Counted from the stretch's first letter, positions 26,740 through 39,755 are shown. The stretch: 64,000 nt of DNA from Plazaster borealis (GCA_021014325.1 CM037463.1:24050526-24114525); one strand, 5' to 3'. The notes: generated by a model from the letters alone, not told the origin. A program made the numbers and translations.

Positions 26740-27487
26740 ATTGGTATGTTGGTAGTAAGCATCATGCAAAATTAATTCTTCTGAAATGTCTCAATTTATT
26801 AGAAATCAATAAAATAAAAAAAATCTGAGAAACGAAGCATGAAACGTTTATAATAATAATAATAATACGCAGTTCTTATATAGCGCTTTATACTCCCGAT
26901 GGGTGTCTCAAAGCGCTCAGTATTTTTCCTACAAGGTAAGTGGAGTTACGTGTTGAAGTATTAGACCTATTCCTTTGCATAGCACCATGTAATGATTTAC
27001 AAGGTGCTGTGGCGTAATATGCTGCCGATCAAACCAGGAACACCGGGGCGAACCCCTTCTCTTTTCGATAAGTGCACTGGGTTCTTTTATGTGCATTACA
27101 CAACACACGGGACCTACGGCTTAACGTCCCATCCGAAGGACGAAGCATGTGGTTAAGTATCTTGCTTAAGGACACAAGTGTCACGACTGGGATTCGAACC
27201 CACACTCTGCTGATCAGAAACACCAGAGCTTGAGTTCGGTGTTCTTATCCGCTCGGCCACGACACGCCACTTTATCAGATTTCTGAGTTCGCGAATGCTG
27301 CGGCCAGCGATGCGGTTGGTACCCACTGTCACCTCGCTATAAGTGGATGGATTCTATACCTTCTTGTGAAAAGTGACAGTTTGTTGCTGTTTTCTCAACA
27401 AGAGGACACTGTATTCAGTTGAAACTTTCACATGTGACTTTTATTTTGTCTTTCTTGATAATTTTTTTTCTATGACCCTACCTTTAA
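26740..27487 (+). mobile_element. TM-D element split by a SINE (left end unclear)
   Basis: TM-D group: contains GATTAGAAATCAATAAAA, GCGGTTGGTACCC, GGACACTGTATTCAG and the end ATGACCCTACCTTTAA. The left part (about 26765-26851) and right part (27271-27487) are separated by the SINE at 26852-27270, and rejoin when the SINE is removed. Right TTAA at 27484-27487. Confidence 0.7.
26852..27270 (-). mobile_element. tRNA-Leu-like SINE, copy 1
   Basis: Read on the minus strand: a tRNA-like head (GTGTCGTGGCCGAGCGGATA, then AATCCCAGTCGTGACAC), a conserved body with CCTTCGGATGGGACGTTAAG and AAGAACCCAGTGCACTTATC, a 3' segment GCGCTATATAAGAACTGCG, and an (ATT)n tail. TTTAT occurs at both borders (26847-26851 and 27271-27275), a 5-bp target duplication. 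Short open frames in all copies are repeat artefacts. Confidence 0.9.
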
Positions 27488-27694
27488 CTCGTTTTATATT
27501 TTCCCTCCAATTTAGGACTGAATGATGTTACATCTTAATTTACTGCGTGATTTTTAATATTGGAAAGCAAAATCGATCTTAGTTCTTTTTGGTAAACGAA
27601 AACACAGACCCTTACTGTAGTCCAAACTCCAGTTGTTATCATGAACCAAAAACTAAGGCAGTATTTACATTTCTTCGATAATCAACACCCTACA

Positions 27695-28037
27695 TTAAAG
27701 CAAAGGTACAACATTGGTATTGTCAAAGACCAGCATCCACACTTGATGTGACCCAACATATACATGAAACAACAAACCTGTGAGAGTATAAGCTAAATCG
27801 GTCTTCGGAGTCATGAGAAAACAGTGAAAAACCCCATTATATATTTTCACTGTTTTCAAACATCAGATTTTATCACTAGTGATAAAGACTAATTGTTTTA
27901 CTCGTTTCCTAAAAACTATAGCATTTCAAGCAAAACTATTTCAAGGGAAGTTTTCCACCATGACCATCTTTATACCATGTAAGTTATGTGCAAATCTGTA
28001 AACTTTATTTTTTCAAAATGTTGTACACACCCCGTAA
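27695..28037 (-). mobile_element. TM-C element, copy 2
   Basis: Reverse orientation: starts TTAAAGCAAAGGTACAACAT, contains CACTTGATGTGACCCAACAT and ends GTTGTACACACCCCGTAA. Its right boundary tetramer (GTAA, a mutated TTAA) is also the left boundary of the following TM-B element. Central region GATTTTATCACTAGTGATAA contains a TATCACTAGTGATA palindrome. Confidence 0.8.
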
Positions 28038-28433
28038 AGGGATTGTATACGTTTGGTAATTGGAACCCACTGTTTGTATCAATCATATAGAGTTGTAAAT
28101 GTGTATAGGCCTACCATAAAACTATAACCTGTGAAAATTTCTTTTCAAAAAGTGGTAGAGTTTTGAGATATTGCCGAAAATCTGGAGCGGTTATGTCCAC
28201 GCAGGAAGAATAATCTGCAATTAGAATACACAATCTGAGAAACGTTACTGTCAGTAACGCTTCTCAGATTCAAATTTTTGGGGATAAAAAGTGATCTCTT
28301 TTTTCCATAACCGCAGTACTCCGAAGAGAACAGTTTCTCAAAATGCATTATACTATCCAGAGCTGCTGTACTTCTCAAGTAAGTTTTTATTACCTTTAAT
28401 TTTCAGAGTCATTACCAAACGTATACAGACCCT
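28034..28433 (+). mobile_element. TM-B element, copy 3
   Basis: Starts AAAGGGATTGTATACGTTTG and ends with GTATACAGACCCTCC, the right TTAA having decayed. The central hairpin GAAACGTTACTGTCAGTAAC is nearly perfect. Confidence 0.85.
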
Positions 28434-30540
28434 CCAACCCATGCCCTAACGGTAGTCCACATTCTAACTGTAATCCTCAGTTCCACAATTTATTTTAATG
28501 CAAGTTCGCCCCAAACAAGGCTAAAAAACAATCTTGTTAAGGGCGACAAGAACATAACATTGAAGATGAAAATAACTCAGGGGAGCCGAAGGTAGGAATT
28601 GATATTCCTCTTAAAACAGTCTAGAGTGTAGGATGGAGGGAAACATGCACCAGGCAAAGAGTTCCGAAGAGATGCAGTACGTGGAATAAAAAGCTGTTGG
28701 AATGGCTAGATCTTTGTTCTACATCTCGGCAAAGCCGTACAACGAAATCCCATGACGCGCGATAGACATCCTCTTCTTTAGACAGCGACGATTATTCCAA
28801 TTGTCTCAGACCTCAAACAAATTACAAGGAATCAAATCATTTATGACTACCCATACATGTAATTCCAATCAAGCTCCCGGTTTGCCCAAGAGACCTTTTA
28901 CTGAGCTGAACAAACACACCTGCTTCAGATGCTTCGAAACGACGACAACTTTGTATTGAATAAAGAAAATCTAAATCGTGCCACAAAAATGACGATTACG
29001 TACAGCAGACGTCTGTTGCATGCGGGGGGGTATTCCCAGTCACAGATGAATAAGCTTTGGTGAAGATCAAGAGGAAATTAATGATTTGGATGCTTATAAA
29101 AAGGCAAAAATCTTTACAAACAATAATATTATGTTTGTCAAGATTTATTCATGCCTTTTTATGGATGTTGGTTATATATTATATAACCTAGAACATCGTT
29201 ATTGGCTCGACATCTTGAAAGAAAACTGTGGTCAAAAAATAAACAACAAACAAACAACCAATACAGAAAACAAACAAAACAGAACAACCCACCCCTTCCG
29301 AAACCCCCCCCCCCCATTTTGCGAAACATTATAAACGTATAATCCTAAAGTAAAAGAGTCCAATCCAACCATATCAGAGAAAACTAACAGCGGCGCTTTT
29401 CAAAAGTGAATTCCATCTAAATCCATCATGCAATAGCCTTCGTCCGACACCGTTCCCGAATTTCTGCTTAGCAACGGAAATTAAACATCTTGGAAACACT
29501 TGTACTTGTCACCCTTCACTGGGAAATATGATAAACAATTACTGTATGAAGAAGAGAAACGATAAGAACGTTGGTGACCACTTTCCAGAATTCCAAATTG
29601 TTTTATGTATTGAGTTGTTTGAAGGACACTTCTTCCGTCCGTACGGGAGAGTTTTCACGACATCAGTCTCCTGTGGCGCTCGTAGGCTTACTAATAACGG
29701 CCTCCAAATTTGCAGCGTACGCTTGGGAAATAACAAACGAAGATAACGCAGCTCCGAAAATATAGGGTAACATTTAAGGGGGACACAAGTACATGCCCAA
29801 TTTAATCTGTCGACCTCCTTGGAAGGTCTTTTATTTACAAGGGCCGATTGAGAAAGAGTTTGGTGAGAATTAGGTCTGTATTTGACATATGAAGAGGCTG
29901 GAGTAACAAGTGAATACACGAAAGAAGAACACAGAATAAAACAAAATGGCCGAAAAACTAATAATTAAGACTTTTACTCATTTTTGGTGCAGGTTTAAAG
30001 AATGCGCGCGTTAAAAAGGCCAACTTTGAGCCAATAATCTGGCTGACTGCAAAAACGAGACAGAGAGTATACATAGGCTAGTAAAAAACAAATCAACTAT
30101 AAATTAAAATGATTGTTTGTATAAAACACGCACACACGTACAGGAAACTTGATAATTGATCCCATTTGAGTTATTCCCAAGTCATCCAATTTGTGGTTAT
30201 ATTTGGCCTATAATGAATGGCATAACTTAATAACAAGCTTGCGTTTCTCATTAAGGTGATGTGTAGACGTTATCATCAGCGAAGCATAATTTGCCAAATG
30301 TCTTTTTTTTTCGTCGTGTAAGTCCTGAAAGTCGTTGTGCTGTTTAGTCTCATAATTGTAAAATGTTCTTCGTAAAATTAAAAGAAGAAAAAAGAAGCAG
30401 AAGAAGAAGTAAAAAAGATGAACAATATTTACAGGTAAAATAAAATAGTATATTCTTTTGGAGACACTCAATATACCAATTTTACCCAAATTACTATTTG
30501 TTTGTGCCCGGTGTTGAATCTAAACACCGCCAGAAAGTTT
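28434..30540. other. Intergenic, no gene seen
   Basis: Mostly unique AT-rich sequence. C10 at about 29307-29316. A stretch at 28520-28960 (AACTCAGGGGAGCCGAAGGT... AGGATGGAGGGAAACATGCA) has a more coding-like base composition and could be a decayed transposon body, but no frame is long enough to call. A/G-rich AAGAAGAAAAAAGAAGCAGA at about 30380-30405. Confidence 0.35.
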
Positions 30541-30800
30541 CGCCACAATAACAATTGTTGTACCTTATCTTGGTTCAAAGAGAGTAAGCATATTTATATA
30601 CGTTTTGCCCCATTTTCCATAATATTCATTTCAGTTCATTTCCCATAAATATGAAAGACTATTGGAAAATAGCTTTTTGCCAACACTAACAATGTTGTAC
30701 CTTATCTTGATTCAAATAGGGCAAACCGGTACCAATAGCAGTTTCTTCAATTATACCGATGATGTACCTTTTATTGATTCGAAGAGAGTAAGCACCAGCT
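30541..30800 (+). repeat. Cluster of the TACCTTATCTTGATTC motif (three copies, plus)
   Basis: GTTGTACCTTATCTTGGTTC (about 30557), GTTGTACCTTATCTTGATTC (about 30694) and GATGTACCTTTTATTGATTC (about 30761). GAGAGTAAGCA follows the first and third, and CAACAATTACAAT-like sequence precedes. Spacing is 137 and 67 bp, consistent with a unit of about 67 bp with one missing or decayed copy. Confidence 0.75.
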
Positions 30801-32507
30801 TTTCCCTCCCATTTGATACGGGCTTCAGGCTAATGTGATAAGTAAATTGGTTTAGGGAGAGACGTTTACATTTTTCGCAATTACATTTTCTTGAAATGGA
30901 AGAGTTGGGAAGCGTGTGCATCTAATCCAATCACACGACTCACTGATCACCCCGATACCGACTTAATTATAGGGTGGGAAGCCAGGAGTGGAAATCAGAG
31001 AAGATACAAAATGGGATTCTAATCTTTTTAGCAATCTTGCATCTCTTAAATTTATAACAATTTGTGAACTTTCAATGTTTATTTTGAAGGAGGGTCAACA
31101 TGTGGCCAACGTGGCTATATGGTCAATTGATTGTTCTAAATGCAGGTTTGAACAGATTTTAACAATTAACAATTTGATGATGAAGAGTCAATCACCCTGA
31201 AAATCATTTCTGTTTTAAATATTGTTCATCTTTAGAAAGTAACTGCCTTAATCATGTGTCCTGTACAGTGCGTCTTTGTAACTCGGAATTAAATAAACAA
31301 TAACAAAACAGCCGTGTAAAACCGACGGTTCATCTTCCAGTTCCGTCTGATGACATGCGAAGTTAAGCTTGAATGTAGTCCAACGTATTATTATATTATT
31401 TATGAATTACACCTTTTAATTTTGTGTCAAATTTTGCAACTCATTTTAAGGGAAAATACATCTCACTGTTTTTAAAAGGTCTATATTACAGTCCTGTAGT
31501 TTTCAATGAACGCATCATCCAACAATAAAAAAACCCCGTTTAATTGGCAATCGGAATAGGCTATAGTAGGTGATATTAGGGGTTTCCAAAGGATATTTGC
31601 TCGACTTTATTCAGACGGAAATATTTCTCTGGTGTAAACCTTTTAGATTGAAAAAATTAAAATTAATTAAAAGCTAAATTTACTTCGCACAAATTTAACC
31701 TGATCAAGTGCCTTTTAAATGTTGCTTCCAAAACACAAGATTTATTTGTCAGCAAATAACTTTGCTAACATAAATTTTTACTAACAAACACGACTGCTTA
31801 GCAGTTGCATGACATCTGAAAATGACTTTCCTTGTTCCTCCATCTTGTTTCTCTCATTAAAACAGCTACAACCATATCGAGGTTTGACGCGCAAAGAGTC
31901 TGGTACCTAGTTTGGTATACCGATAATTCGTATTCACCATTACTGAAGCAGTCAGGGAACGTGACAAATATGTTGTCAGCCTGACAATGGTCTATACCTT
32001 TAAACAAAATCCCAGGTTTATAGAGAAGTTGGTGGATTTCCTTCCCGCATTAGTTTCATCTCGATCACAACAATATTATTTTAATATCGAAACGCGGATT
32101 TTCTTTCAAAATATTATCTCCCTTTCAGTAGGAGTAATGAGCGAGTACATTCACACCACTTAGTCCTATTCATAATATAAAAAAAAAAGAACCCAGCTCC
32201 GATTTCTTGTTCTGTTGTTTAATCCGACGCATCTCATCGCAGCTTTCAACGGAGCACTCACGCCCTGCTAGGATCACGTTACCATTAACAGCGTCTGCCA
32301 TTCACCTACAGTCCCGATGGATTTTCAATCTTGTAGCTAAATATAGAGAGTGCAATTCTGTAGAAAAGTAGATGTCTTCTGACGGATGGAAGGAAGACAT
32401 TGAACTGGACGGTTTATTTCCTCCACAAATTGGACAATGGACATATCAGTTTCCCGCCATTTCACGGCATATCGTCTGCTACGATCGTAACCCAGCAGAG
32501 TGCGTTA
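30801..32507. other. Intergenic, no gene seen
   Basis: AT-rich with no repeat boundary, RNA gene or open frame that I can support. Confidence 0.4.
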
Positions 32508-32871
32508 TTAAAGGCACTGAACACGTTTGGTAACTGTCAACGACCAGTGTTCTCACTTGGTGTATCCCAACATATGCATAAAATAACAAGCCTGTGAAAA
32601 AATTGGCTCAATTGGTCATCGAAGTTGCAAGAAAATGTTGAAAGAAAAAACACCCTTGTTGTACAAATTTGTGTGCTTTAAAGGCTTCTTGCAAGAAGTT
32701 TTTTATTATTTTAGTGCGAAATTACCTCTTTCTCAAAAACTACGTTACTTCAGAGGGAGTCGTTCCCTACAATGTTTTATACTATCAACAGCTCTCCGTT
32801 GCTCGTTACCAAGACAGTTTTTATGTTAATATATATTTTGATTAATTACCAAACGTGTACAGTGCCTTTAA
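32508..32871 (+). mobile_element. TM-A element, copy 2
   Basis: Full length with TTAA at both ends. Left TIR AAAGGCACTGAACACGTTTG, right TIR CAAACGTGTACAGTGCCTTT. The central hairpin CTTCTTGCAAGAAG is intact. It lacks part of the usual ATAGGAATAAAA spacer. Confidence 0.9.
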
Positions 32872-33039
32872 GTGAAGGTTTTATATTTCAAGATGAAAGC
32901 TTGCTCTACATTGTGATCGGGCGTGGTTCGATTCCCAACGATGTAGCATGTAGATTAGTGTCCCACTGGACTTATATTTAAAGCAATTGGTCTTCGATGC
33001 TTTTTTAATTACACATCGGTAAATACGGCAACACTTAAA

Positions 33040-33397
33040 TTAACGGTGTTATATACAGAATTGGTAGAGCTAACAAAATAGTCGCAAACACTGTTCATGT
33101 TTTGTGTGATAAACCACATGAAATAACAAACCTGTATGAATTTGGGCTTAATTCTTTGTGTTGAGTCAGGAGAAAATAGTGAACAAATCATGCACAATTT
33201 TCAGCGTGTAAACACATTGTCCTTAATTTTGGTTGTAGCAACCGAAATCAGATACAGTTTTCTCAAATATGACTTCATTTCAGAGGGAAACATTTCAGAG
33301 AAAAATGGTTCTAGTATGAACTTCATAATCAGTAAGCTTTCAGCCTGAAATTAAACAATGATGTATTTTATCCTGACCAATCCTGTAATACCTTTAA
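33040..33397 (-). mobile_element. TM-E element, copy 1
   Basis: TTAA-bounded. TM-E resembles TM-C in AACAAACCTGTATGAATTTG and GTGTTGAGTCAGGAGAAAAT but has its own centre: AGCGTGTAAACACATTGTCC, GGTTGTAGCAACCG and CAGAGGGAAACATTTCA. It ends TCCTGTAATACCTTTAA. Confidence 0.7.
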
Positions 33398-33547
33398 AGC
33401 ATCAATTGCCGTGTATGTTACCATTTCTTTGAGGAATATGATTTAGTATAATTAAAGTCAGCTGATGGAATATTCGACGTATTGTCAAATAATTTAAAGA
33501 TCTCTATTCTAAACGCTCCTCTAGTAAAATATTGGCATTACTACTTA

Positions 33548-33580
33548 TCGTATTGACTGTATATGAGTCAAGATAAGGTA
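33548..33580 (-). repeat. Single TACCTTATCTTGACTC motif
   Basis: GAGTCAAGATAAGGTAC, an isolated copy (minus) of the motif clustered at 22.3, 30.6 and 50.2 kb. Confidence 0.6.
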
Positions 33581-34011
33581 CAGAAACATTAATTATCCCA
33601 GTTCCTTGGAGATATTTACACAGTGCTAATTAAATCCTCTCTGCGAAGAGAAATGTAAATTACACTAATCGACATTGAGCAGCACGATCCATCTGACGTC
33701 ACTGCATACAAAAAAGGGTTTCGCTGATTCGTTGGGAATGCAAACGTTATTTGAGTTAAATGCCCCGAACGTCTGTGTGGTTGTACTTTATGCGGATGAC
33801 GTACTTCAGCAGAAAGCACTTTTGTGTTGAATGAGGCCCCACTCCTCGCTCTTTTAGATTATTGAGGAGTCTTTTTCTCCGTGGTTAGATTAAGGATTGC
33901 ATGCCTGTCTCATGATACACAGCTAGAAATTAATCAATTATTGATATGTAAACTGAAACAAGGGGGATGGAAATGTCAAATCGGAGACTGGCTTGTGATG
34001 AAACTGTTCTG

Positions 34012-34402
34012 TTAAAGGGACTCTGTATACGTTTGGTAATAACTCTGAAAATTAATGGCAATACAAACTTACTTGGTAAGAATGGCAGCAGCTTTGGATA
34101 GTATAATGCATTTTGAGAAATGTTTCACTTCGAAGTACTGCGGTTATGGAAAAAGCTATCACTTGTTATCCCAGAAAATTTGAATCTGAGAAGCGTTACC
34201 AGTAACGCTTCTCAGAGTGTATTCCAATTGCAGATTATTCTTCCTGCGTGGACAAATCGCTCCAGATTTTCGGCAATATCTCAAAAACGCTACCACCTTT
34301 TGAAATGAATTTTTCACAGGTTAGTTTTATGGTATATATCTACAACTGTATAGGATTGAAACAAACAGTTGGTTCCAATACCAAACGTTTCAATCCCTTT
34401 AA
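34012..34402 (-). mobile_element. TM-B element, copy 4
   Basis: Full length, TTAA at both ends. Its hairpin GAGAAGCGTTACCAGTAACG is followed by CTTCTC. It shares the block CTTACTTGGTAAGAA and TTGGATAGTATAATGC with the right half of TM-A read in reverse. Confidence 0.9.
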
Positions 34403-34655
34403 AGTAAGTTTGATGGGAATTAGTTTATGATCAGAAGACATAACGGCGTCCGAAACGCATTAACGTAATATATGACGCCACCAGTTTTATTACGGTAGCA
34501 TGGTTCATGCCCTGCACTGTGTTTAGCAAATCGAGATGGAGTGAAATGCATGTATTTGGCACGTGGAAGTGAAATTCAGAGGATCGTTTGTGATTAACAT
34601 TTAGCGCGAACTATCATCTGAACCACAACCTTTATGTCATTACTTGTACATAATG

Positions 34656-35031
34656 TTAAAGGCATCATACACGTTTGGAAATTGTCAAAGACCAGTGTGC
34701 TCACTTGGTGTATCCCAACATATGCATAAAATAACAAGGCTGTGAAAATTTGGGCTCAATTGGTCATCGAAGTTGCAAGAAAATGATGAAAGAAACAACA
34801 CCCTTGTTGTACAAATTTGTGTGCTTTTAGATAGAATAATAAAATCTTCTTGCAAGAAGTTTTTATTATTTTAGTGAGAAATTACCTCTTTCTCAAAAAC
34901 TACGTTACTTCAGAGGAAGTCGTTTCTCACAATGTTTTATACTATCAACAGCTCTCTGTTGGTCGTTACCAAGTCAGTTTTTATGCTAATATATATTTTG
35001 AGTAATTACCAAACGTGTACGATGCCTTTAA
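34656..35031 (+). mobile_element. TM-A element, copy 3
   Basis: Full length, TTAA at both ends. The centre reads AATCTTCTTGCAAGAAGTTT, and TTGTGTGCTTTTAG lies just before it, where other copies have CTTTCAG. Confidence 0.9.
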
Positions 35032-35430
35032 ATAGAAACATGCAGTTGTAATATTGTCACATACGCGTTTGTGCGCTGCCTATAGTAGTGCACAACTCTA
35101 TGACGTTTGCCAATTAATAGTGTCTGTACGCATGCGTGAATGTAATTGGCATTTTTCATGAGAAGGGCTTAATTAGCCTTTCCCGTTTCACTTGTCATTT
35201 TACTATACAGGAATTCCTGTGCAGGTGGTTTCAGTATAATAGCAGGCATGTTATGGTCGATCATTCTCTCTAACTATAGAATGAAACTAGGTTAATATTC
35301 TATACTCCACCAAGATGTCGTGCAGCGAGTTGATGCACGGATGCTCATGAGCTCAAGACGATACACGCATCAATGATGGTTGCCTTAGATCCAATAAGGC
35401 CATCTTGTAGAATCAAACATTACCATGTTA

Positions 35431-35707
35431 GGTGGTCGGGTTGGCGTAGTGGTATCTTTTCCCCACCTTCCACCTCTGGGACCCCGGTTCTAATTACGCC
35501 GGGGGCACTACGTGTATTGGGTTTTCAGCTACCTGACTGCGTGGGTTTTCCTTTGAATAATTCTCTGGCGTTTTCCTCCCACATCTCAAACTTAAAACTT
35601 CCTTCCTTGTCTTCTCTCCATTGGGTTCTTGGCTAGTACAGTGATTAAGTTCGCTTTTCTGAGAGTCCTTGGCTTCACAACCAGAATGAAATGAAATGAA
35701 ATGAAAA
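35431..35707 (+). mobile_element. tRNA-derived SINE with (AAATG)n tail
   Basis: A-box-like TTGGCGTAGTGGTA and degenerate B-box GGTTCTAATTACGCC begin the element. A body with CTGGCGTTTTCCTCCCACAT follows, a phrase I associate with invertebrate tRNA-SINE cores. It ends in three to four AAATG units (35686-35705). No target duplication is evident. Confidence 0.75.
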
Positions 35708-36812
35708 ACAATCTCATGTTTCGATAGAAGACACTTGAACGATCGTGATCTCTTTAGTCCATGTCAGTAATGCATTGTTTATCCATCCACAACCAAGCGT
35801 TAATAATTCTTAAACCACTTTTCCAAGACATTAATCATCTCTGTATGTATAGACTAATATACATGTACATCAGAACTATTGATTTACTACTTACGTAATT
35901 TATATTATCTATTTACCAAACACGCTCTCTAGATCTAAAGACCATGCAGAATATCATTCAACAAATTTCTTATAATTTATTTCTAAACTAACAAGCCGAC
36001 ATTTTTAATGTTTTACAAATAATAGTTCAAATGGTGAACATAGACACCATGAGCCACGTTTAGGCAAAAGGACACCGTCAACAGAGGGCTTGACCGTGGG
36101 TATCAAGACAAACTCACACGCCCTTTTCGAAACCACTGCATTCGGTACAGGCTCCTGCTTGTGGGCTCCGTCGGTAATTTTGAAGGTCGTACACTTTCGG
36201 TATGGGACTTCATGCATGCAGACTGTGCTAAAAAACCGGAGCTGAATTAATCAACCACGGTTTCGAAAATGGAATAAGTTTCTCAATAAAGTCATAGTTG
36301 GGCAAAACTGGGGTCAGTTGAAAAGACCGCAAATAATCGACACAGATGAGGACGATCACAGAACCTGTCCCGAAACACTGAGACCGGACAACCACATGAC
36401 TAAGTTCATAACTAGACAAGGCAGTGATAATCGCCAGTGAAGTAAGAACCCATTAGTGATAGAGTAATATCATTGTAAAGCCACTTCTCGAACCCTCATG
36501 GGAATTTCTCTTCGGTGAGCTTCTTCTCTAACTCAATAAGAGGTTGTTTTTTCAACTTGATTTGTTCATTAAAAGCAATACTCGATCATCGGAGTCTTGC
36601 CTTCTAGTCTGGGAAGATATGATGACTTCGATAATGATCGTCCTTGAGATGGAAACTGCACTGTCAGATATCATGTTTCTCGTAATCGATGGCATCTAAT
36701 GAAAAATTCCTCAATTTATTTTCATGTTTTCGTGTATTTTATTCTAACCATCCGAGAGAAGAAACCTTATATGACAAAGAAATGATTTGAAAGGCTGGGT
36801 TGTGAAAAAAAC
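35708..36812. other. Intergenic, no gene seen
   Basis: Mostly unique sequence. Weakly mirrored phrases (CTTTTCGAAACCACTG and CACGGTTTCGAAAATGG, about 36121 and 36255) hint at another diverged foldback. No coding evidence. Confidence 0.35.
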
Positions 36813-37201
36813 TTAACGGGAGGGTACTGGCATATCTTTGGTAATTACTCAACAAATTAATGACCATAACAATTTACTTAGTAAAAAGCACTGAAGAGCT
36901 GTTGATGTTAAAAAACATTGTTAGAAACGACTTCCTTTGAAGTAATGTAGTTTTAGAGAAAAAGGTAATTGTTTACCCCAAAATTTGATTCTGAGAAAGG
37001 CTTCAGGCATGAAACCTTTCTGAGGCATCTGAAAGCACACATATGCAACAATGGTGTTTGTTCTGTCATTATTTTCTTGCAACTTCGATGACCAATTGAG
37101 CCCCAAATTTCACAGGTTTGTTATTTTATGCATATGTTGGGAATACACCAATTGAGAACACTGGTCTTTGACAATCATACAAAGGTATACCCTGCCTTTA
37201 A
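36813..37201 (-). mobile_element. TM-A element, copy 4 (diverged)
   Basis: TTAA at both ends. It contains GAGCTGTTGATG, GACTTCCTTTGAAGTAATG and the alternative central hairpin AAAGGCTTCAGGCATGAAAC-CTTT, which replaces CTTCTTGCAAGAAG. That centre is shared with copy 5. Confidence 0.8.
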
Positions 37202-37896
37202 CTGGTAGTTTTGATGTAGAATTTCAATGACCTGAATGTGTCTGATGGGAACCAGCGTATTGGAAATTTGATTGAACCTTTTCGTCATTCAGTATTCAAC
37301 CATGGATGTATTGTTGAATCTTCACCATATTCCTCAACGGTCTCTTTCGTGCGGCGATGCGGTAAATTATAATTTAATTAAATTCGATATTTTTGCCTTC
37401 ACTTCTTTGAGAGCGGTGACATTGCTTGCTTCCCTAGCTCGGTCCAGAGTAATCCGTAATATGAACAATGAACACCAGACGAAAACGATTCATGTTTATG
37501 ATTTATAGTTACCGCAACAATACCTCTATTTGTGGTTTCACTAATCCTTTACAGGTGTCCAAATATACCTCATAATTATTTGTAATCAAATTTATTAATT
37601 TTGTTGCAATCGGTATGGTGACATTCAGACGTTATGCTAGCTGAGTCCGTTAATTTGACGGATTACTCATGAGAAATCATCCAGTCTGCAATTCAAAACA
37701 ACCTATTTTTAGAGCACGCCTTGGAAAATTGCAAAAACAAGCATTGTTGTTTTTGTAAAGGAATAATGTGTTTGTGCTGTTGTTTAAGTCTTCAATTCTC
37801 GCACCAACAACAAGTTAGATAGTTAAGATTGTTTGTCGATATACTCTCAGGTTTCCTCAGGTTCTCGAGCTAAATGCTTTGCGCATGTAATTCTCC

Positions 37897-38278
37897 TTAA
37901 AGGCACTGGACACGTATGGCAATTACTCAAAATATATATTAGCATACAAACTTAATTGGTAAAGATCAACGGAAAGCTGTTGATAGTAAACAGCATTGTG
38001 AGAAACGACTCCCTCTGAAGTAACGTAGTTTTTGAGAAAGAGGTAATTTCTCACTAAAATATTTGAATCTGAAAAAGACTTCAGGCCTGAAGCCCTTTTC
38101 AGGCATCTAAAAGCACACACATGTGCAACAAGGGTGTTTTTTCTTTCATCGTTTTCTTGCAATTTCGATGACCAATTGAGCCCAAATTTCACAGGTTTGT
38201 TATTTTATGCATATGTTGGGATACACCAAGTGAGAATACTGGTCTTTGACAACTACCAAATGTGTCCAGTACCTTTAA
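37897..38278 (-). mobile_element. TM-A element, copy 5
   Basis: Full length, TTAA at both ends, with the central hairpin AAGACTTCAGGCCTGAAGCC, perfect through CTTCAGGCCTGAAG. The flanks of the hairpin are those of other TM-A copies, so the centre is an exchangeable or fast-evolving module. Confidence 0.9.
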
Positions 38279-39575
38279 GACAAGCAGAGTATGCTGTTCG
38301 AAACGTCGATACCACACCGGTCTCAGAACCAGCTCTCCTCCCAAAAGAGATTTTACATGATGGTTGTGCCGCAAGCTTACTATTTATATAGTTACCTTGT
38401 GCCTTGTGCAGTTTGAATATTTCTTAATGGTTTCATTGCAAACAATATCTAACAGGCATTGGCTCAAGAAAGCGCGACCATGTTTACCAAACAACAGACC
38501 ATGTCTTCTTTTCATAACTTGTGTACATTCTGTCGAGACAGGGCTAGGGGGATGTTTGGAGGGGGGAGGGAAGTAAAACCAAAGTCTTGAGGCTCGATAC
38601 CATCGGTGTCTCGGTCTAGATTAACAACTGCACATGCGCAGGAGATCTAAGACGTAGATTGCTTCGCGTTGTGTAACTGGGGTCCTTGGGATGTTTCCAT
38701 GGTTACACATTGACGCTGCATACGAGGCAATTATGAGCGGCAATTGTACATTACTTGGCTGTTGTTCAGAATACTTTATATGTGGTACATTATTGTTGTA
38801 TGCTGGGATGGGGGTCCATTGTATGTTGTACACCCGAGGGGAAAAATGGCACCTGAGGCGAAGCTAAGGGTGCCATTTCCCCCCACGAACCCCATCACAC
38901 AGCGTGCAACAATTGTTTGGTAATACGATGGTAAACAAGATTTTGGAGGCAATTTGTTGTCATCTTTCAAGATTGCAGACAAACAGCGGGAACGATTTGT
39001 AAACAACAATGGCGGTTGTTGACAGAAATATTGCTTCATTGGTTCCCAATGGCACATCACACATACGAAACGTAAATAAAAGTACCGGCGTAATTACAAC
39101 TTCATACACGGGACTATTTGTTACTGTAAGGCAGTGGAAACGACCCACCGTGGGTACGAGCAAGATAATGTACCCCGTTGGGGGGGGGGGGGTACATTAC
39201 TCATGTTCCCGTGAGCCATGCACATGTGTCTTTGATCACATCACGTGATTGGTAGATAACACTTGGTAGATAACATAAGTTTCTGGTTTCAAAGCTGGCA
39301 TATTATTAAGTTTGTGTGTATTTACCAAAAATCATCAATTTCATCGCTAAAAGCATTTCTTTTAATTCTGAGAAGACCTTAGTCCTTAAAGAACGTATAT
39401 ATGTAAAAGCCAAGTCCAATTATTTAACTTTTCTTGCATAAATCATCAAAGTAAAACTAGCTCAATGCAACTCCTATGGCATGGGCTTCTGGTTATCAGT
39501 GGAGCCAGTTTGTGTGACGTGGGCGTGGCTTACAGCGGAATTACGTCACCCTTACGAACAGGGCCCTTTCAAACA
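38279..39575. other. Intergenic with hairpin-forming sequence
   Basis: GGAAAAATGGCACC (about 38840) mirrors GGTGCCATTTCCCC (about 38869), a tight hairpin. GTACATTATTG at 38786 and repeated GTACATTA around a G14 run (39179-39204) are part of the same GC/AT mosaic. No gene. Confidence 0.4.
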
Positions 39576-39755
39576 GGGCCTAATTTAATAGAGCTGCTTA
39601 AGCACATGAAGTAGCTAAGCATAACAAAATTATGCTTATCAGAATAAGGTTACCAGCCAAAATACCAGGTTACATGTACAATTCGTGACTGGTATCCTGC
39701 TTTTTTTTGCAAAGCAGAAAATGTTTAAGCAACAATTTCTGCTTAAGCAACTCTG
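39576..39755. mobile_element. CATAAAGCTG-family foldback, truncated copy
   Basis: Shares AATAAGGTTACCAGCCAAAA, GTGACTGGTAT and TTTCTGCTTAAGCA with the copy at 63469-63634. The right terminus is lost. Confidence 0.65.

Noticed and set aside
27029..27223. Near-identical protein (MFLISRVWVRIPVVT...) encoded at three loci (also 47636-47830 and 56396-56617)
   Set aside because: All three are translations of the same tRNA-derived SINE; identity reflects the repeat, not a gene family.
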